64,000 nt of DNA. Origin: Alicyclobacillus hesperidum. GTDB taxonomy: Bacteria; Bacillota; Bacilli; Alicyclobacillales; Alicyclobacillaceae. The notes beneath the pieces were generated by a model. The model worked only from the letters and a program-made list of their open reading frames with translations, was not told where the DNA came from and made no database searches. Both the position numbers and the translations under genes were made by a program. Where the stretch lies: the NCBI RefSeq assembly GCF_900107035.1, contig NZ_FNOJ01000005.1, positions 62,001-126,000 of the forward strand, read 5' to 3'. Below are positions 25,684 to 35,066 of this stretch, one piece after another (within the stretch, counting starts at the first letter, position 1; every line of letters begins with the position of its first letter).

Positions 25684-26379
25684 TCATCCGTGATCCAAAT
25701 AGCCTGCTGCACGAAGGCTGACATACCTGCCATCTCCGATGACAATATGATCCAAAACGTCAATCCCCAGCAACCTTCCCGCTTCAACCAACCGCTTTGT
25801 CACCGCAATGTCCTCTGGGCTCGGCGACGGATCTCCACTCGGATGGTTGTGCACGCATAAAATTCCCGAGGCGCTACACCGCACCGCACGTCGGAATATT
25901 TCCCGAGGGTGCACAATCGAGGCGTCGAGACTGCCGATGGACGACGTATCTTCCGCCAAAACGTGGTGCCGCGTGTCCAATAGAAGCGTAACAAAATGTT
26001 CCTTTTTAAGATACCGCATCCTGTCCATAACATACTTGGCCGCATCGTCCGCCGTCCGAATTTGTCTCTTCTCCGTCGCTGGCTTACGCGCAATTCTGCG
26101 CCCTAGCTCAACAGCTGCCGCAATTTGCACAGCTTTCGCTCGGCCAATTCCAGGAATTTGTAACAATTCCGCCACTTCGATATCCGCAAGTGCATCCAGC
26201 CCGCCCAAATGGTCCACTACCGACTGTGCGATGGCATAGACGTTTTGCCTGCCGTTACCGGATTGCATAATGCAGGCCAGTAATTCGTCAATTCGCAAAG
26301 CAGATGCGCCCAAACGCAGCAAACGTTCCCGCGGACCATCTTCCAATTGATAAGCCCGCACCGCAGTTTCTCCGTCCAT
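25684..26379 (-). CDS. radC: RadC family JAB-domain protein
   Basis: A 231-residue RadC/DUF2466 protein. An N-terminal helix-hairpin-helix reads LLQIPGIGRAKAVQI, and the C-terminal JAMM-like site is VHNHPSGDPSPSPED (H-x-H-x7-S-x2-D). Despite the name, a role in DNA repair is not established. I chose the ATG at 26379 with GGGGTGG 8 nt upstream; a GTG at 26391 is possible. The maf gene usually found upstream is missing here. Confidence 0.95.
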   Translation of the reverse strand: MDGETAVRAYQLEDGPRERLLRLGASALRIDELLACIMQSGNGRQNVYAIAQSVVDHLGGLDALADIEVAELLQIPGIGRAKAVQIAAAVELGRRIARKPATEKRQIRTADDAAKYVMDRMRYLKKEHFVTLLLDTRHHVLAEDTSSIGSLDASIVHPREIFRRAVRCSASGILCVHNHPSGDPSPSPEDIAVTKRLVEAGRLLGIDVLDHIVIGDGRYVSLRAAGYLDHG

Positions 26380-26488
26380 CGTAGGAACCACCCCTTCAAA
26401 CTACTCACGCATAGAGTACGAAGGAAAGGTAGTCCATACAAATCCAATCCATTAAACATATGTACTGTCGCCGACGGAATCACGAAAA

Positions 26489-26728
26489 TTATTTCGCCCT
26501 GCGGGCCAACAGCAAACCAATGACAAGTCCAACAAGGGTTCCCCAGTTGATCGCAAATTGCAGGTTCATCGAGAAACGTACAACTGAGAGATCAAACCCG
26601 GGGTGCCATGAAACCTTTGTCTGCGAATTGAGAATGGGAATATCTGAGGAAAGGAGATGGTCTGCCAACGTCCCAACCACTGTAGTCACCGCAACCAGGC
26701 CGAGCGTATTCCAACCTCGTTTTTGCAC
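26489..26728 (-). CDS. DUF4321-like small membrane protein
   Basis: 79 residues with two hydrophobic helices: near the N-terminus (LGLVAVTTVVGTLADHLL) and at the C-terminus (WGTLVGLVIGLLLARRAK). The middle segment FDLSVVRFSMNLQFAINWGTLVGL resembles the DUF4321 signature. Function unknown. I chose a GTG at 26728 with GAGGGTGA upstream; a longer in-frame TTG start at 26767 has its ribosome site too close. It replaces maf between the spoIIB-like gene and radC. Confidence 0.68.
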   Translation of the reverse strand: MQKRGWNTLGLVAVTTVVGTLADHLLSSDIPILNSQTKVSWHPGFDLSVVRFSMNLQFAINWGTLVGLVIGLLLARRAK

Positions 26729-26845
26729 AACTTCACCCTCAGCCTGGCTGTCGCCGAGTCGTTCCAATTCCTCGTAACTTGGCGAACCGTGTCGGTATTA
26801 TTGTGACCATGTTCCCATCTGTTCGTCAATGCTTGACCCCGGAAT

Positions 26846-27859
26846 TTACATATTCAATCCGCCGAAACTCATAAAATCGTCGAATCCTTGGATCGCATCG
26901 TCCATGGCAGCGGCGCGATCGCGATGTACGAATGCGCCATTTGCAGCCACCAGTGCTTTATACAGTGCATGTAGTTGGGGCTCCACACCCATCTTCGCCA
27001 ACCTGCTATCCCCCGGATATAAGGCGAGTGCCGTGTGTAACGCCATGGCTGCATCGGCTTCACGCCCGCCATCCGACAGCCATGCGGTCAAGCTGCGCAG
27101 TGCGCTGCCCGAGGCAGAGAGCCATTGCTCCGTGCGGTTGAGAGTGGGCTTGTCTACAGTTCCTAAGACAGGGACCATCTTAGCCGGCAACTGTACATCC
27201 TGAACCTGCACATGACTTGAACCCAGACCAGCGCTTCGGATAAAAGAATGAGCACCTGTCTTCGTCAAGGCGAGTGCATAGACTTGTTTGCCATTGATGG
27301 ATACAGGCTTCTCACTTCCTGTCTGTTTGGCGCCGTTTCCCTCGACGAGAACAAACTGCAATCCTGGCAATTCCATCGCTACACGCGTTTGGGGCGATGT
27401 AGACTGCGCTTTAACCACCGCTGGCGTTGGCGGAACCGAGAATTCTGCATCGCCAGCTTGTCCTGCCGCCAGAAGGGGAACTTGGTGAAATAGGATCATG
27501 ACGATGCACCCCAAAGCCATGCCAATGGACAATCCGCCCCGAAGTCCAGACCACAGCCGCTTTTCGCCTGCTGGAAACAGCATGTCCTTGCACACTTCTA
27601 GAAGCCAACGCCAATGCTTAGACCGCTCTCTTGCCTGCTGTTCGCGCTGAGCATTTGCGATACGCTCCCTCATAACGCGCAGCGTGATCGGCGCGGTGGA
27701 TGACTTCTCAATGGTTAGCACGCGTGGAGGTTGATCTTCCGCAACCGTTTCAGACGCGCTCTGCGATGTATGCCAACTGCGCTCGCCGACGCGCACTAAA
27801 ATCGAAGACGACGACGGCCTGGTTGATGTGTAGCTACGATGAAAGCGCGTATCGTTCAA
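26846..27859 (-). CDS. SpoIIB-like SPOR-domain sporulation protein
   Basis: A 337-residue bitopic protein: charged N-terminal half, one membrane helix (about 112-132, GLSIGMALGCIVMILFHQVPLL), a Pro/Ser/Thr linker, a SPOR-like beta-alpha unit (LQFVLVEGNG ... VYALALTKTG) and a C-terminal helical tail. Architecture, length and position between folC/valS and radC match B. subtilis SpoIIB, which helps septal peptidoglycan thinning at engulfment. Sequence likeness is weak, so the call is inference. TTG 27859 follows GGAGG by 9 nt. Confidence 0.55.
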   Translation of the reverse strand: MNDTRFHRSYTSTRPSSSSILVRVGERSWHTSQSASETVAEDQPPRVLTIEKSSTAPITLRVMRERIANAQREQQARERSKHWRWLLEVCKDMLFPAGEKRLWSGLRGGLSIGMALGCIVMILFHQVPLLAAGQAGDAEFSVPPTPAVVKAQSTSPQTRVAMELPGLQFVLVEGNGAKQTGSEKPVSINGKQVYALALTKTGAHSFIRSAGLGSSHVQVQDVQLPAKMVPVLGTVDKPTLNRTEQWLSASGSALRSLTAWLSDGGREADAAMALHTALALYPGDSRLAKMGVEPQLHALYKALVAANGAFVHRDRAAAMDDAIQGFDDFMSFGGLNM

Positions 27860-28057
27860 CGTCCACCGCCTCCTTGGGACTGGCGAATTTCTCTCAACCA
27901 GTCTATGAGCGGCAGATAGTTGATATGCGAACCACGCACTCAAAACAGGCGAAGCCGAATCGTCATTCGGATCTACAGACGAAATGACTGGCCATGCAGT
28001 TCAATTCAATTGTTGGAAGTCTATGAAGAATCCTGGTTTCAAAGTAGGATGAAGCTA

Positions 28058-28093
28058 CTAAAACAAAAGAGGGCGCTATCGCGCCCTCTTTTC
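28058..28093 (-). terminator. Terminator after the YabE-like gene
   Basis: A perfect 12-bp stem (AAAAGAGGGCGC, 28065-28076, against 28081-28092) with a 4-nt loop. On the minus strand it is followed by GTTTTAG; the A/T ends make it potentially bidirectional. The remaining 200 nt up to the SpoIIB-like gene hold nothing I can identify. Confidence 0.9.
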
Positions 28094-28123
28094 ACCTAAC
28101 CCTTTACCCTATCGCCTGCGTGG

Positions 28124-29110
28124 TCACTGTAGGACATAGATGGTGATGGTACGAGCACCCCACGCATCCGCCTGTGCATTACTGGCCATGCAAATATCGA
28201 TATGGTCACCGATAATTGCACTGCCCGTATCTGCCGCGACCACAGTGCCAATGCCAGGAATATAGACGCGACTGCCAAGTGGAATGACACTTGGATCGAC
28301 CGCAATCACTCCTGGTTGAGCTGGCACCCCCGTGGCCGTCAAGCCACCTGCTGCATACGCAGTGGCAAGCACGGTCAAACTTCTCCGAATGAGTCCCGGA
28401 TCCGGATTGGCAGAACGCGTGGCCAACACAGGATGATGCACAAGCTGCATCGTACCCACCTCGACCACTGCGTCCACGGGATTGCGAACGACGCGCTTTA
28501 CGACGTGCTGCGAAATCTTATGCCCGTCGCGATAGACGCTTGTTGTCTGTATTTCCAGCAACCCTTTCACACCGTGCGTCACGTATTCCTTGTGCCCGAC
28601 TACCAAATCGGATGCATTGCGACGTATGGTCTGAAATGGTATTTCCTGCATCTGCGTCGTCGTCTTTTTGACAATACTGTGGATCTCAACCGTTTCCCCG
28701 CTCGTCACACGGTCCTTTGTCGTCAGGTTCATATGATCCGACGGCTTAAGTGTGATCCCCTCCGTTTGGAGTAGCTCACCAACCGTATGGGCGAACGTCC
28801 ATCTGTGTTCAACCTTGCCTTCGTAATCAATCGTGACTGGCTTCGGACTGACGATCTCGACGGTCTCCCCGTTGACAACGGAACTGTCGAGCGCCGGGCG
28901 AACGCGATCGCGATCGCTTACGTGGACATCGTGTTTTTGTAAAAATTCGGCGATGGTGCCTGTGCCAAATCCACGCAATGTCCTGCGCTGCCCGTTGTCT
29001 TTCACCGTGATGGTTTTATAGGTGCTTGCGACCGCGGTTCCGGCACCGCCAAGAACAACAACAGCCGCTGCGACCGCTGCCAACACGGCCTTCGACTTAG
29101 GTAGACGCAC
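28124..29110 (-). CDS. YabE-like G5 and 3D domain cell-wall protein
   Basis: A 328-residue secreted protein. Residues 1-29 form a signal peptide (AVLAAVAAAVVVLGGAGTAVAS). Two DUF348 repeats follow (about 30-150), then a G5 domain (about 150-225) and a C-terminal 3D domain (ATAYAAGGLTATGVPAQPG ... VYIPGIGTVVAADTG, with the three conserved aspartates). This is the YabE/resuscitation-factor-like layout and implies peptidoglycan hydrolysis outside the cell. GTG start with GAGGTGAGGGA upstream. It has its own promoter and terminator. Confidence 0.92.
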   Translation of the reverse strand: MRLPKSKAVLAAVAAAVVVLGGAGTAVASTYKTITVKDNGQRRTLRGFGTGTIAEFLQKHDVHVSDRDRVRPALDSSVVNGETVEIVSPKPVTIDYEGKVEHRWTFAHTVGELLQTEGITLKPSDHMNLTTKDRVTSGETVEIHSIVKKTTTQMQEIPFQTIRRNASDLVVGHKEYVTHGVKGLLEIQTTSVYRDGHKISQHVVKRVVRNPVDAVVEVGTMQLVHHPVLATRSANPDPGLIRRSLTVLATAYAAGGLTATGVPAQPGVIAVDPSVIPLGSRVYIPGIGTVVAADTGSAIIGDHIDICMASNAQADAWGARTITIYVLQ

Positions 29111-29172
29111 TCCCTCACCTCTTTCCGTATCTTACGAGAGAAAGAAGGCGAATAGGGGATCAGGCTGGGCTC

Positions 29173-29201
29173 AGTATAGCCATACCACCAATCAATTGCA
29201 A
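29173..29201 (-). promoter_or_regulatory. Sigma-A promoter of the YabE-like gene
   Basis: TTGCAA (29201-29196), 17-nt spacer, TATACT (29178-29173). The transcript would have a 60-nt leader. No ydaO-type riboswitch, which often precedes such wall genes, is recognisable. Confidence 0.8.
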
Positions 29202-29318
29202 ACCACCTTTTGTCAACCTTCGTTTCCTCGCAGATGTTGGAGATATTTTATAAAGAATCGTATGACACTTACTGGCGAACGATGTCGGGCAAATGCAGGG
29301 ATGCTTAAAAGATTCCGA

Positions 29319-29360
29319 CAAAAAACGAAACAGCCGCTCCACTTTAAGTAGAGCGACTGT
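29319..29360 (-). terminator. Rho-independent terminator after murC
   Basis: CAGTCGCTC (29359-29351) pairs with GAGCGGCTG (29339-29331), including one G-U pair, followed by TTTCGTTTTTTG. It ends the valS-folC-murC transcript. Confidence 0.88.
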
Positions 29361-29375
29361 CTCGCGGGCCCTCGT

Positions 29376-30785
29376 TTATACCAAAGCGCGTTGTTGAGCA
29401 AATGGTGCATCTTCCGCTAAGCGCTTTGCTACCTTCCAAATATCCCCCGCCCCCATCGTCAGAACCAGATCCCCGGGCTGAATATGCTGCTGCAAATAAC
29501 TGACGATATCGTCCTGAGAACCGATATAACTCGTGTTTGGATTACTTTGAAGCACAATTTCGCGAGCGAGAGCCGATGCAGTCACACCCTCGATTTGCCT
29601 TTCTCCTGCGGGCGAGTAAATCTCGGAAATAATAACTTCGTCGGCCTCCGCGAACGACTTGGCAAACGCGTCAAACAAAAAGTAGGTTCGTGTATACCGC
29701 TGCGGTTGAAACACTGCAATAATGCGACGGCCAGTCGCCTTAGCGGCGGCTATCGTCGCCCGAATTTCCGTAGGATGATGGGCATAATCATCGATGATAA
29801 GAACGTCGTTTTTCTCCGAAATCACTTGAAAACGGCGTTTTGCACCATGAAATTCGACGAGTGCCACAGCAATTTGTTCAAACGTCAAGGACGCTTCCAG
29901 TCCCACGACAATCGCAGCCAACGCATTGGCCACATTATGACGTCCTGGCAGCGACAGCAACAAACGTCCTACAAACTCGCCGTGGACGTAGACGTCGGAA
30001 GCTGACGAACGGTCGAAGAGCTGGACGTTGCGCGCTTGCACGTCGGCATCTTCCGCAAAGCCATACGTAATGACGCGCGACTTCGCAAACTTGCGCAATT
30101 CACGCAAATGTTCATCATCCGCTGACAACACGGCAAGACCGTCTTCGGGAATTTGACTGATAAACGTCTGGTAAGCCTGTTTCAGGTTTTCAAAATCACC
30201 ACCGTAGTGCTCCAAGTGATCAGCTTCAACGTTCGTGACGACGGCGATGGCAGGCCGGTAGTGTAAAAACGACCCATCCGATTCATCAGCTTCAGCCACG
30301 ACGAAACGCCCCCCGCCAGCCTTGGCGTTATCACCCATATTGGAGACCACGCCACCCACGACAAACGTGGGGTCCAAATGATTACGCTCCATGACATACG
30401 CGATCATGGATGTCGTGGTCGTCTTACCGTGTGCTCCGGTCACCGCCACGCCCACGCGATCCGCCATCAAACGAGCCAGCATCTCGCTGCGATGAATCAC
30501 AGGTATATTGCGCGCCTTAGCTTCCTGTATCTCAACATTGTCCGCCTGAACAGCGGTACTGTGAACGACGATATCGGCACCTTCGACCTGCTCTCGGGCA
30601 TGGCCGTAGTACACTTGCGCCCCTCGAGCAGCTAACTTATCTGTCAACTCTTGCCGCGACACGTCAGAGCCAGATACTTTATAGCCCAAATCGAGCATGA
30701 CGCGGGCAATCGCACTCATTCCATAACCACCAATACCAACAAAATGCACGTGTTCCGAACCGCGCACGCGCCTCACCGTCCTCAC
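29376..30785 (-). CDS. murC: UDP-N-acetylmuramate-L-alanine ligase
   Basis: About 469 residues. MurC adds L-alanine to UDP-MurNAc. HFVGIGGYGMS forms the N-terminal nucleotide fold, GAHGKTTTT the P-loop of the central domain, and DDYAHHPTEI and FQPQRYTRT lie in the C-terminal domain. The exact start is unclear: GTG 30785 overlaps the folC stop (GTGA) and was chosen for coupling; GTGs at 30776 and 30767 are alternatives. Placement behind valS-folC, in the slot of comC in B. subtilis, is unusual. Confidence 0.95.
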   Translation of the reverse strand: MRTVRRVRGSEHVHFVGIGGYGMSAIARVMLDLGYKVSGSDVSRQELTDKLAARGAQVYYGHAREQVEGADIVVHSTAVQADNVEIQEAKARNIPVIHRSEMLARLMADRVGVAVTGAHGKTTTTSMIAYVMERNHLDPTFVVGGVVSNMGDNAKAGGGRFVVAEADESDGSFLHYRPAIAVVTNVEADHLEHYGGDFENLKQAYQTFISQIPEDGLAVLSADDEHLRELRKFAKSRVITYGFAEDADVQARNVQLFDRSSASDVYVHGEFVGRLLLSLPGRHNVANALAAIVVGLEASLTFEQIAVALVEFHGAKRRFQVISEKNDVLIIDDYAHHPTEIRATIAAAKATGRRIIAVFQPQRYTRTYFLFDAFAKSFAEADEVIISEIYSPAGERQIEGVTASALAREIVLQSNPNTSYIGSQDDIVSYLQQHIQPGDLVLTMGAGDIWKVAKRLAEDAPFAQQRALV

Positions 30786-32098
30786 ATCCAATAGTCCAAC
30801 CCGAGCGTGGTTATAGTCTTCCTCGCCGTTTCCGCCATATGCAAATTTCCCCAAATCACAACAGGCAAGGAATCGCTTTGAAGCGCCATTCGCACAGCCG
30901 CATCGATATCCGGCTCGACGGTCACCTTTAGTTCAGGGCGCAGCCTTCTCATCTCCTCGGCGATGATCTGTGGCTCTGCGCCACGCGGATGATTGGGTTT
31001 GCAGACAATGACTTCCGCCGCAAGCGGGAGTACGTGCGGCAGCATCTGTCGAAAATCTTTGTCTGCAAAGACGCCCACAACCATTTTCCAACCGCATAAA
31101 GCCATAGATCGATTGAACTTGACTAGACTTTTGGCAAGCTGCAAGGCTGCATCCGGGTTATGCGCGCCGTCGATGACAACTGGCCGCTCTCCATCGCGGA
31201 ACACTTCGAAACGCAAGGGCCAACGAACTGACGCAAGCGAAGCGAGCGTCCTATGCCAATTCGCCTGTGAAGTGGGGCCTTCCCCCAACTCGTACATCGC
31301 CAAGGCGACCCCGGCATTCGCAGCCTGATGTTCCCCAAAAAGGCCCAGCTTGACACCGAATGCATCCCGGAACAGCCCCCGATAAGCTCCGATTTGCCCT
31401 GAACCGTGCGTACCCGTGGTCACGAACACCGCATCGCAGCCGATCCGAATGAGGGGCGCTCTTTGGCTTTTGGCCACCCTCTCTATGACACGGTACGCGT
31501 CTTCGACCGCAGCGGTCACCACCGGTATTCCCGACTTAATAATGCCCGCCTTGTCACTGGCAATATCGACGATGGTTGGGCCAAGGATCTCCACGTGATC
31601 ATATGTGACATTTGTGATGGCCGTGACCACGGGATGGACAACATTTGTTGCATCGTAGCGACCGCCAAGCCCCGTTTCCCAGACGACCGCATCGACGCCT
31701 GCGTCGCGAAAGTAAAGTAAAGAAATGATGGTCAGTACCTCAAATTCCGTCAATGGATCCTTCATCTGTGTTTCTGTGACAGATCGGACCCGTGTCGCAT
31801 ATTCAGCAAAGGCCTCTGCGGAAATTGGCTCGCCGTCGATAGACATACGGCCGTTAAAGCCACCAAGGCCAGGCGACGTATAAAGGCCCGTCCGCCGTCC
31901 TGACGCCACCAAAAGATTGGCCAACATTTGGCATACTGAACCTTTGCCATTTGTGCCTGCCACATGATAAAAACGCAGGTTTCGCTCTGGATTGCCCAAA
32001 TTCGACAACGCATGCCGAACCCGCTCCAGTCCCGGCTTGATGCCGAAACGGCGGAGCGAGCCAATCCATGCGTAGGCTTCTGCCATATTCAAAAGCAC
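30782..32098 (-). CDS. folC: Folylpolyglutamate/dihydrofolate synthase
   Basis: A 438-residue Mur-ligase-family enzyme that adds glutamate to folates. Signature VAGTNGKGSV is the P-loop; KPGLERVRHALSNLGNPE precedes it, and IDGAHNPDAALQL is the C-terminal signature. The GTG start at 32098 gives the same N-terminal length as B. subtilis FolC, though AGAGG is only 3 nt away. It follows valS, as in Bacillus. Confidence 0.97.
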   Translation of the reverse strand: MLLNMAEAYAWIGSLRRFGIKPGLERVRHALSNLGNPERNLRFYHVAGTNGKGSVCQMLANLLVASGRRTGLYTSPGLGGFNGRMSIDGEPISAEAFAEYATRVRSVTETQMKDPLTEFEVLTIISLLYFRDAGVDAVVWETGLGGRYDATNVVHPVVTAITNVTYDHVEILGPTIVDIASDKAGIIKSGIPVVTAAVEDAYRVIERVAKSQRAPLIRIGCDAVFVTTGTHGSGQIGAYRGLFRDAFGVKLGLFGEHQAANAGVALAMYELGEGPTSQANWHRTLASLASVRWPLRFEVFRDGERPVVIDGAHNPDAALQLAKSLVKFNRSMALCGWKMVVGVFADKDFRQMLPHVLPLAAEVIVCKPNHPRGAEPQIIAEEMRRLRPELKVTVEPDIDAAVRMALQSDSLPVVIWGNLHMAETARKTITTLGLDYWM

Positions 32099-32119
32099 AA
32101 ACCTCTTTTCAATGCGCCC

Positions 32120-34774
32120 TTATTCGGCTACCGAAGTGATGCGATCGCGAACGGCGACTAACTTTGCAGCATAATCCGCCAACTTTTCACGCTCTGCCGC
32201 CACGACATCAGCTGGAGCTTTCGCAATGAACCCTGCGTTGGCCAGCTTTTTCTCAAGTCGTTCTACTTCACTTACGAGACGCTTCTCCTCTTTGCGCAAC
32301 CGCTCGCGTTCCGCATCCATGTCAATGAGACCAGCGAGTGGGATGTGGATTCGCGCCCCAGTGACCACTTGTGTCGCAGACTGCACAGGGGCTGTTCCTC
32401 CCACCGTGATGACAAGATCATCTGCATGGCAAAAGCGTTGGATCATGTCGCGAACTTGCTCAAATAGCGCCTTATCTCTGTCTGTGTCACACTCGATTCG
32501 CATCGAAACGGACTTGCTCGGTGCCAATTGCAACTCGGCGCGAACATTGCGCACCGCACGAATCGCATCCATCACCAAGCTCATTTTGCGCACTGCATCC
32601 GCATTTTCCCAATTTGTGCTTGGTTCCGGCCACTGCGCGGCGACCAATGCACCAGAAGTCTTCGGCAACGCCTGCCAAATCTCCTCTGTCACAAATGGGA
32701 TATAAGGGTGCAAGAGCGTCAACAATTGCGTCAAAACGGTGTACAAAACGTTTTGTACACTGCGTTTGCGCTGCTCATCTTCACCGTAAAGGCCAATTTT
32801 CGCGAATTCAATATACCAGTCGCAAAAGTCGTCCCACGCGAAGTCGTACATGGCGCGGGCAGCCTCACCGAAATCGTACACATTCAGGTGCTCACTGACT
32901 TCCGCGATCGTAGCCTGCAAGCGATCTAGAATCCATTGATCCGCCAAATCCAACTCCAGAACACGCAACGCTTGCGGAGCAAAATCGTCGCCGAGGTTCA
33001 TGAGTACGAATCGCGACGCATTCCAAATTTTATTGATAAAGTTACGCGACCCCTCGACCTTCTCCCAGACGAAACGTTGATCATTGCCGGGCGATGTATT
33101 GGTCGCGAGAGTGAAGCGCAAGGCATCCGCGCCATATTTTTCGATCACGTCCATCGGATCGACACCATTACCTTTACTTTTGGACATCTTCTGACCTTTG
33201 GCATCGCGCACCAAACCGTGCAACACGACGGTTTGAAACGGCATGGTACCCGTGAAGTGCACACCCATAAAGACCATGCGAGCGACCCAGAAGAACAGGA
33301 TGTCATAGCCAGTAACGAGCGTGCTGGTCGGATAGAAACGCTCGAGGTCGGCCGTGTTGTCTGGCCACCCCATCGTCGAAAACGGCCATAATGCCGAAGA
33401 AAACCACGTATCGAGCACATCCTCGTCCTGACGCACACGCGTGGATTGACACGTCGAACAGCATGTCACATCGTCACGCGACACCGTAATAGCCCCGCAC
33501 TCATCGCAGTACCATGCTGGAATGCGATGCCCCCACCAAAGTTGGCGCGAGATACACCAGTCTCGGACATTCTCCAACCACTGCTCAAAAATGCGCCCAA
33601 ATCGTCCCGGCACGAACGTCAACTCTCCGGCACGAGCCCTCTCCAACGCAGGTTGTGCAAGAGCTTCCATCTTGACAAACCATTGGTCGGACAGAAACGG
33701 CTCGACAACCGTTCCGCAACGTTCACAATGACCAACGGCGTGATCATGCTCTTCACGTTCGACGAGAAACCCTTGTTCCGCTAAGGCATTCGCAACGGCC
33801 AATCGCGCCTCTTCACGCGACAATCCTGCAAATGCGCCGGCCAAATCCGTGAGCTTGCCATCGCTGTTGATACATTGCAACATAGGTAATCCATGTCGCG
33901 CTCCGACTTCGAAGTCGTTCGGATCGTGTGCTGGCGTGATTTTCAAACACCCCGTACCGAATTCGGGATCGACATATTCGTCTGCAATGACAGGAATGGT
34001 TCGTTCCGAGAGTGGCAACCGCAACTCTTTGCCGATGTACGCCTGATAACGCTCGTCCGCAGGGTGAACGGCGACTGCGACATCGGCGAACATGGTCTCC
34101 GGGCGCGTCGTGGCAATCGTCAGTGCGCCGCTGCCATCTACGAGTGGATAGCGCACATGGAACAATATACCCTTTTCCTCTTCATGTTCGACCTCAATGT
34201 CGGACAAAGCTGTCGAACAGCGCGGGCACCAGTTAATGATGCGGTTTCCACGGTAAATGAGCCCTTCCTCGTACAGCGTGACAAATACCTCGCGCACCGC
34301 TTTGGACAGTCCAGGATCCATCGTGAACCGTTCGCGGGACCAGTCGCACGAGGCACCCAAGGCTCGAATCTGCTGCGTAATGGTCCCGCCGTATTCTTGT
34401 TTCCACGTCCAGACGCGCTCGACAAAATTCTCGCGACCGAGATCATGGCGCGTCTTTCCTTCCTCCTGCTTGAGCGACTGTTCAACGCGCGCCTGCGTGG
34501 CAATGCCTGCGTGATCAGTCCCCGGTACCCAAAGCGTAGAATAGCCGGCGAGGCGCCTATAGCGGATTGCAATATCCTGCAAGGTCGAATCGAGCGCGTG
34601 CCCTAGATGCAAAACACCCGTCACATTCGGCGGCGGCATGACGATGGAATACGCACCCTTGCCAATATCCGCTCGGGGCTGAAAATAGCCGCCGTTCTCC
34701 CACATCGCATAGATGCGTTTTTCGACCGACCGCGGATCGTAAACGGTCGATAGCGACTTCGAAGGTGTACTCAT
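32120..34774 (-). CDS. valS: Valyl-tRNA synthetase
   Basis: An 884-residue class I synthetase: HIGH motif as HLGHALDST near residue 56, editing domain (CP1) about 190-400, KMSKS motif KMSKSKGNG near 530, anticodon-binding domain and a C-terminal coiled coil (about 815-880, DAERERLRKEEKRLVSEVERLEKK). GGAGGAGGAG precedes the ATG. Expression is set by the T-box leader directly upstream. Confidence 0.99.
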   Translation of the reverse strand: MSTPSKSLSTVYDPRSVEKRIYAMWENGGYFQPRADIGKGAYSIVMPPPNVTGVLHLGHALDSTLQDIAIRYRRLAGYSTLWVPGTDHAGIATQARVEQSLKQEEGKTRHDLGRENFVERVWTWKQEYGGTITQQIRALGASCDWSRERFTMDPGLSKAVREVFVTLYEEGLIYRGNRIINWCPRCSTALSDIEVEHEEEKGILFHVRYPLVDGSGALTIATTRPETMFADVAVAVHPADERYQAYIGKELRLPLSERTIPVIADEYVDPEFGTGCLKITPAHDPNDFEVGARHGLPMLQCINSDGKLTDLAGAFAGLSREEARLAVANALAEQGFLVEREEHDHAVGHCERCGTVVEPFLSDQWFVKMEALAQPALERARAGELTFVPGRFGRIFEQWLENVRDWCISRQLWWGHRIPAWYCDECGAITVSRDDVTCCSTCQSTRVRQDEDVLDTWFSSALWPFSTMGWPDNTADLERFYPTSTLVTGYDILFFWVARMVFMGVHFTGTMPFQTVVLHGLVRDAKGQKMSKSKGNGVDPMDVIEKYGADALRFTLATNTSPGNDQRFVWEKVEGSRNFINKIWNASRFVLMNLGDDFAPQALRVLELDLADQWILDRLQATIAEVSEHLNVYDFGEAARAMYDFAWDDFCDWYIEFAKIGLYGEDEQRKRSVQNVLYTVLTQLLTLLHPYIPFVTEEIWQALPKTSGALVAAQWPEPSTNWENADAVRKMSLVMDAIRAVRNVRAELQLAPSKSVSMRIECDTDRDKALFEQVRDMIQRFCHADDLVITVGGTAPVQSATQVVTGARIHIPLAGLIDMDAERERLRKEEKRLVSEVERLEKKLANAGFIAKAPADVVAAEREKLADYAAKLVAVRDRITSVAE

Positions 34775-34794
34775 CTGCAGACTCCTCCTCCAAT

Positions 34795-35031
34795 GAAAAA
34801 GCCCTACCGTCCTTCAGGACGGAGGGCTCCGCGATACCACCTGAATTCCCTGCAGGCAAAAATCAAGCCAGAGGGCTCTCAACCATCGCTAACGGGATGA
34901 ACCGAAATCGGCTCCAGGACGACCTTCAGACGGCCGGAAGGGGCGCGGTCTCAGCTCATGCCCGCCCTCTCTGAACAACCGGTGACGCCTTACTCCTTCC
35001 CTTCACTGCCGCTCTCATATCAAAAGTTTCG
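34795..35031 (-). promoter_or_regulatory. T-box riboswitch (valine) upstream of valS
   Basis: The conserved T-box reads AGGTGGTATCGCGG on the minus strand (about 34842-34829), with UGGU able to pair with the ACCA end of uncharged tRNA-Val. It is followed by a strong terminator stem (GCCCTCCGTCC with GGACGGTAGGGC, then TTTTT). Stem I carries GAAGGAGTA and GCTGAGA elements, and two adjacent GTC triplets (34923-34918) are candidate valine specifier codons. Confidence 0.93.
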
Positions 35032-35036
35032 TCTGT

Positions 35037-35066
35037 ATCGTACGAAAATCCGGTCAAAGTTGTCAA
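35037..35066 (-). promoter_or_regulatory. Sigma-A promoter of valS
   Basis: TTGACA (35066-35061), 18-nt spacer, TACGAT (35042-35037). The -35 hexamer overlaps the stop codon of the upstream membrane-protein gene, so the promoter is partly embedded in coding sequence. Confidence 0.75.

Noticed and set aside
26380-26488. Vegetative promoter before radC (TTGTAT, 17 nt, TACTCT)
   Set aside because: Only three of six matches in each hexamer; not distinguishable from background.
29111-29175. c-di-AMP (ydaO) riboswitch before the YabE-like gene
   Set aside because: Leader from the promoter to the GTG is only about 60 nt, too short for this riboswitch.
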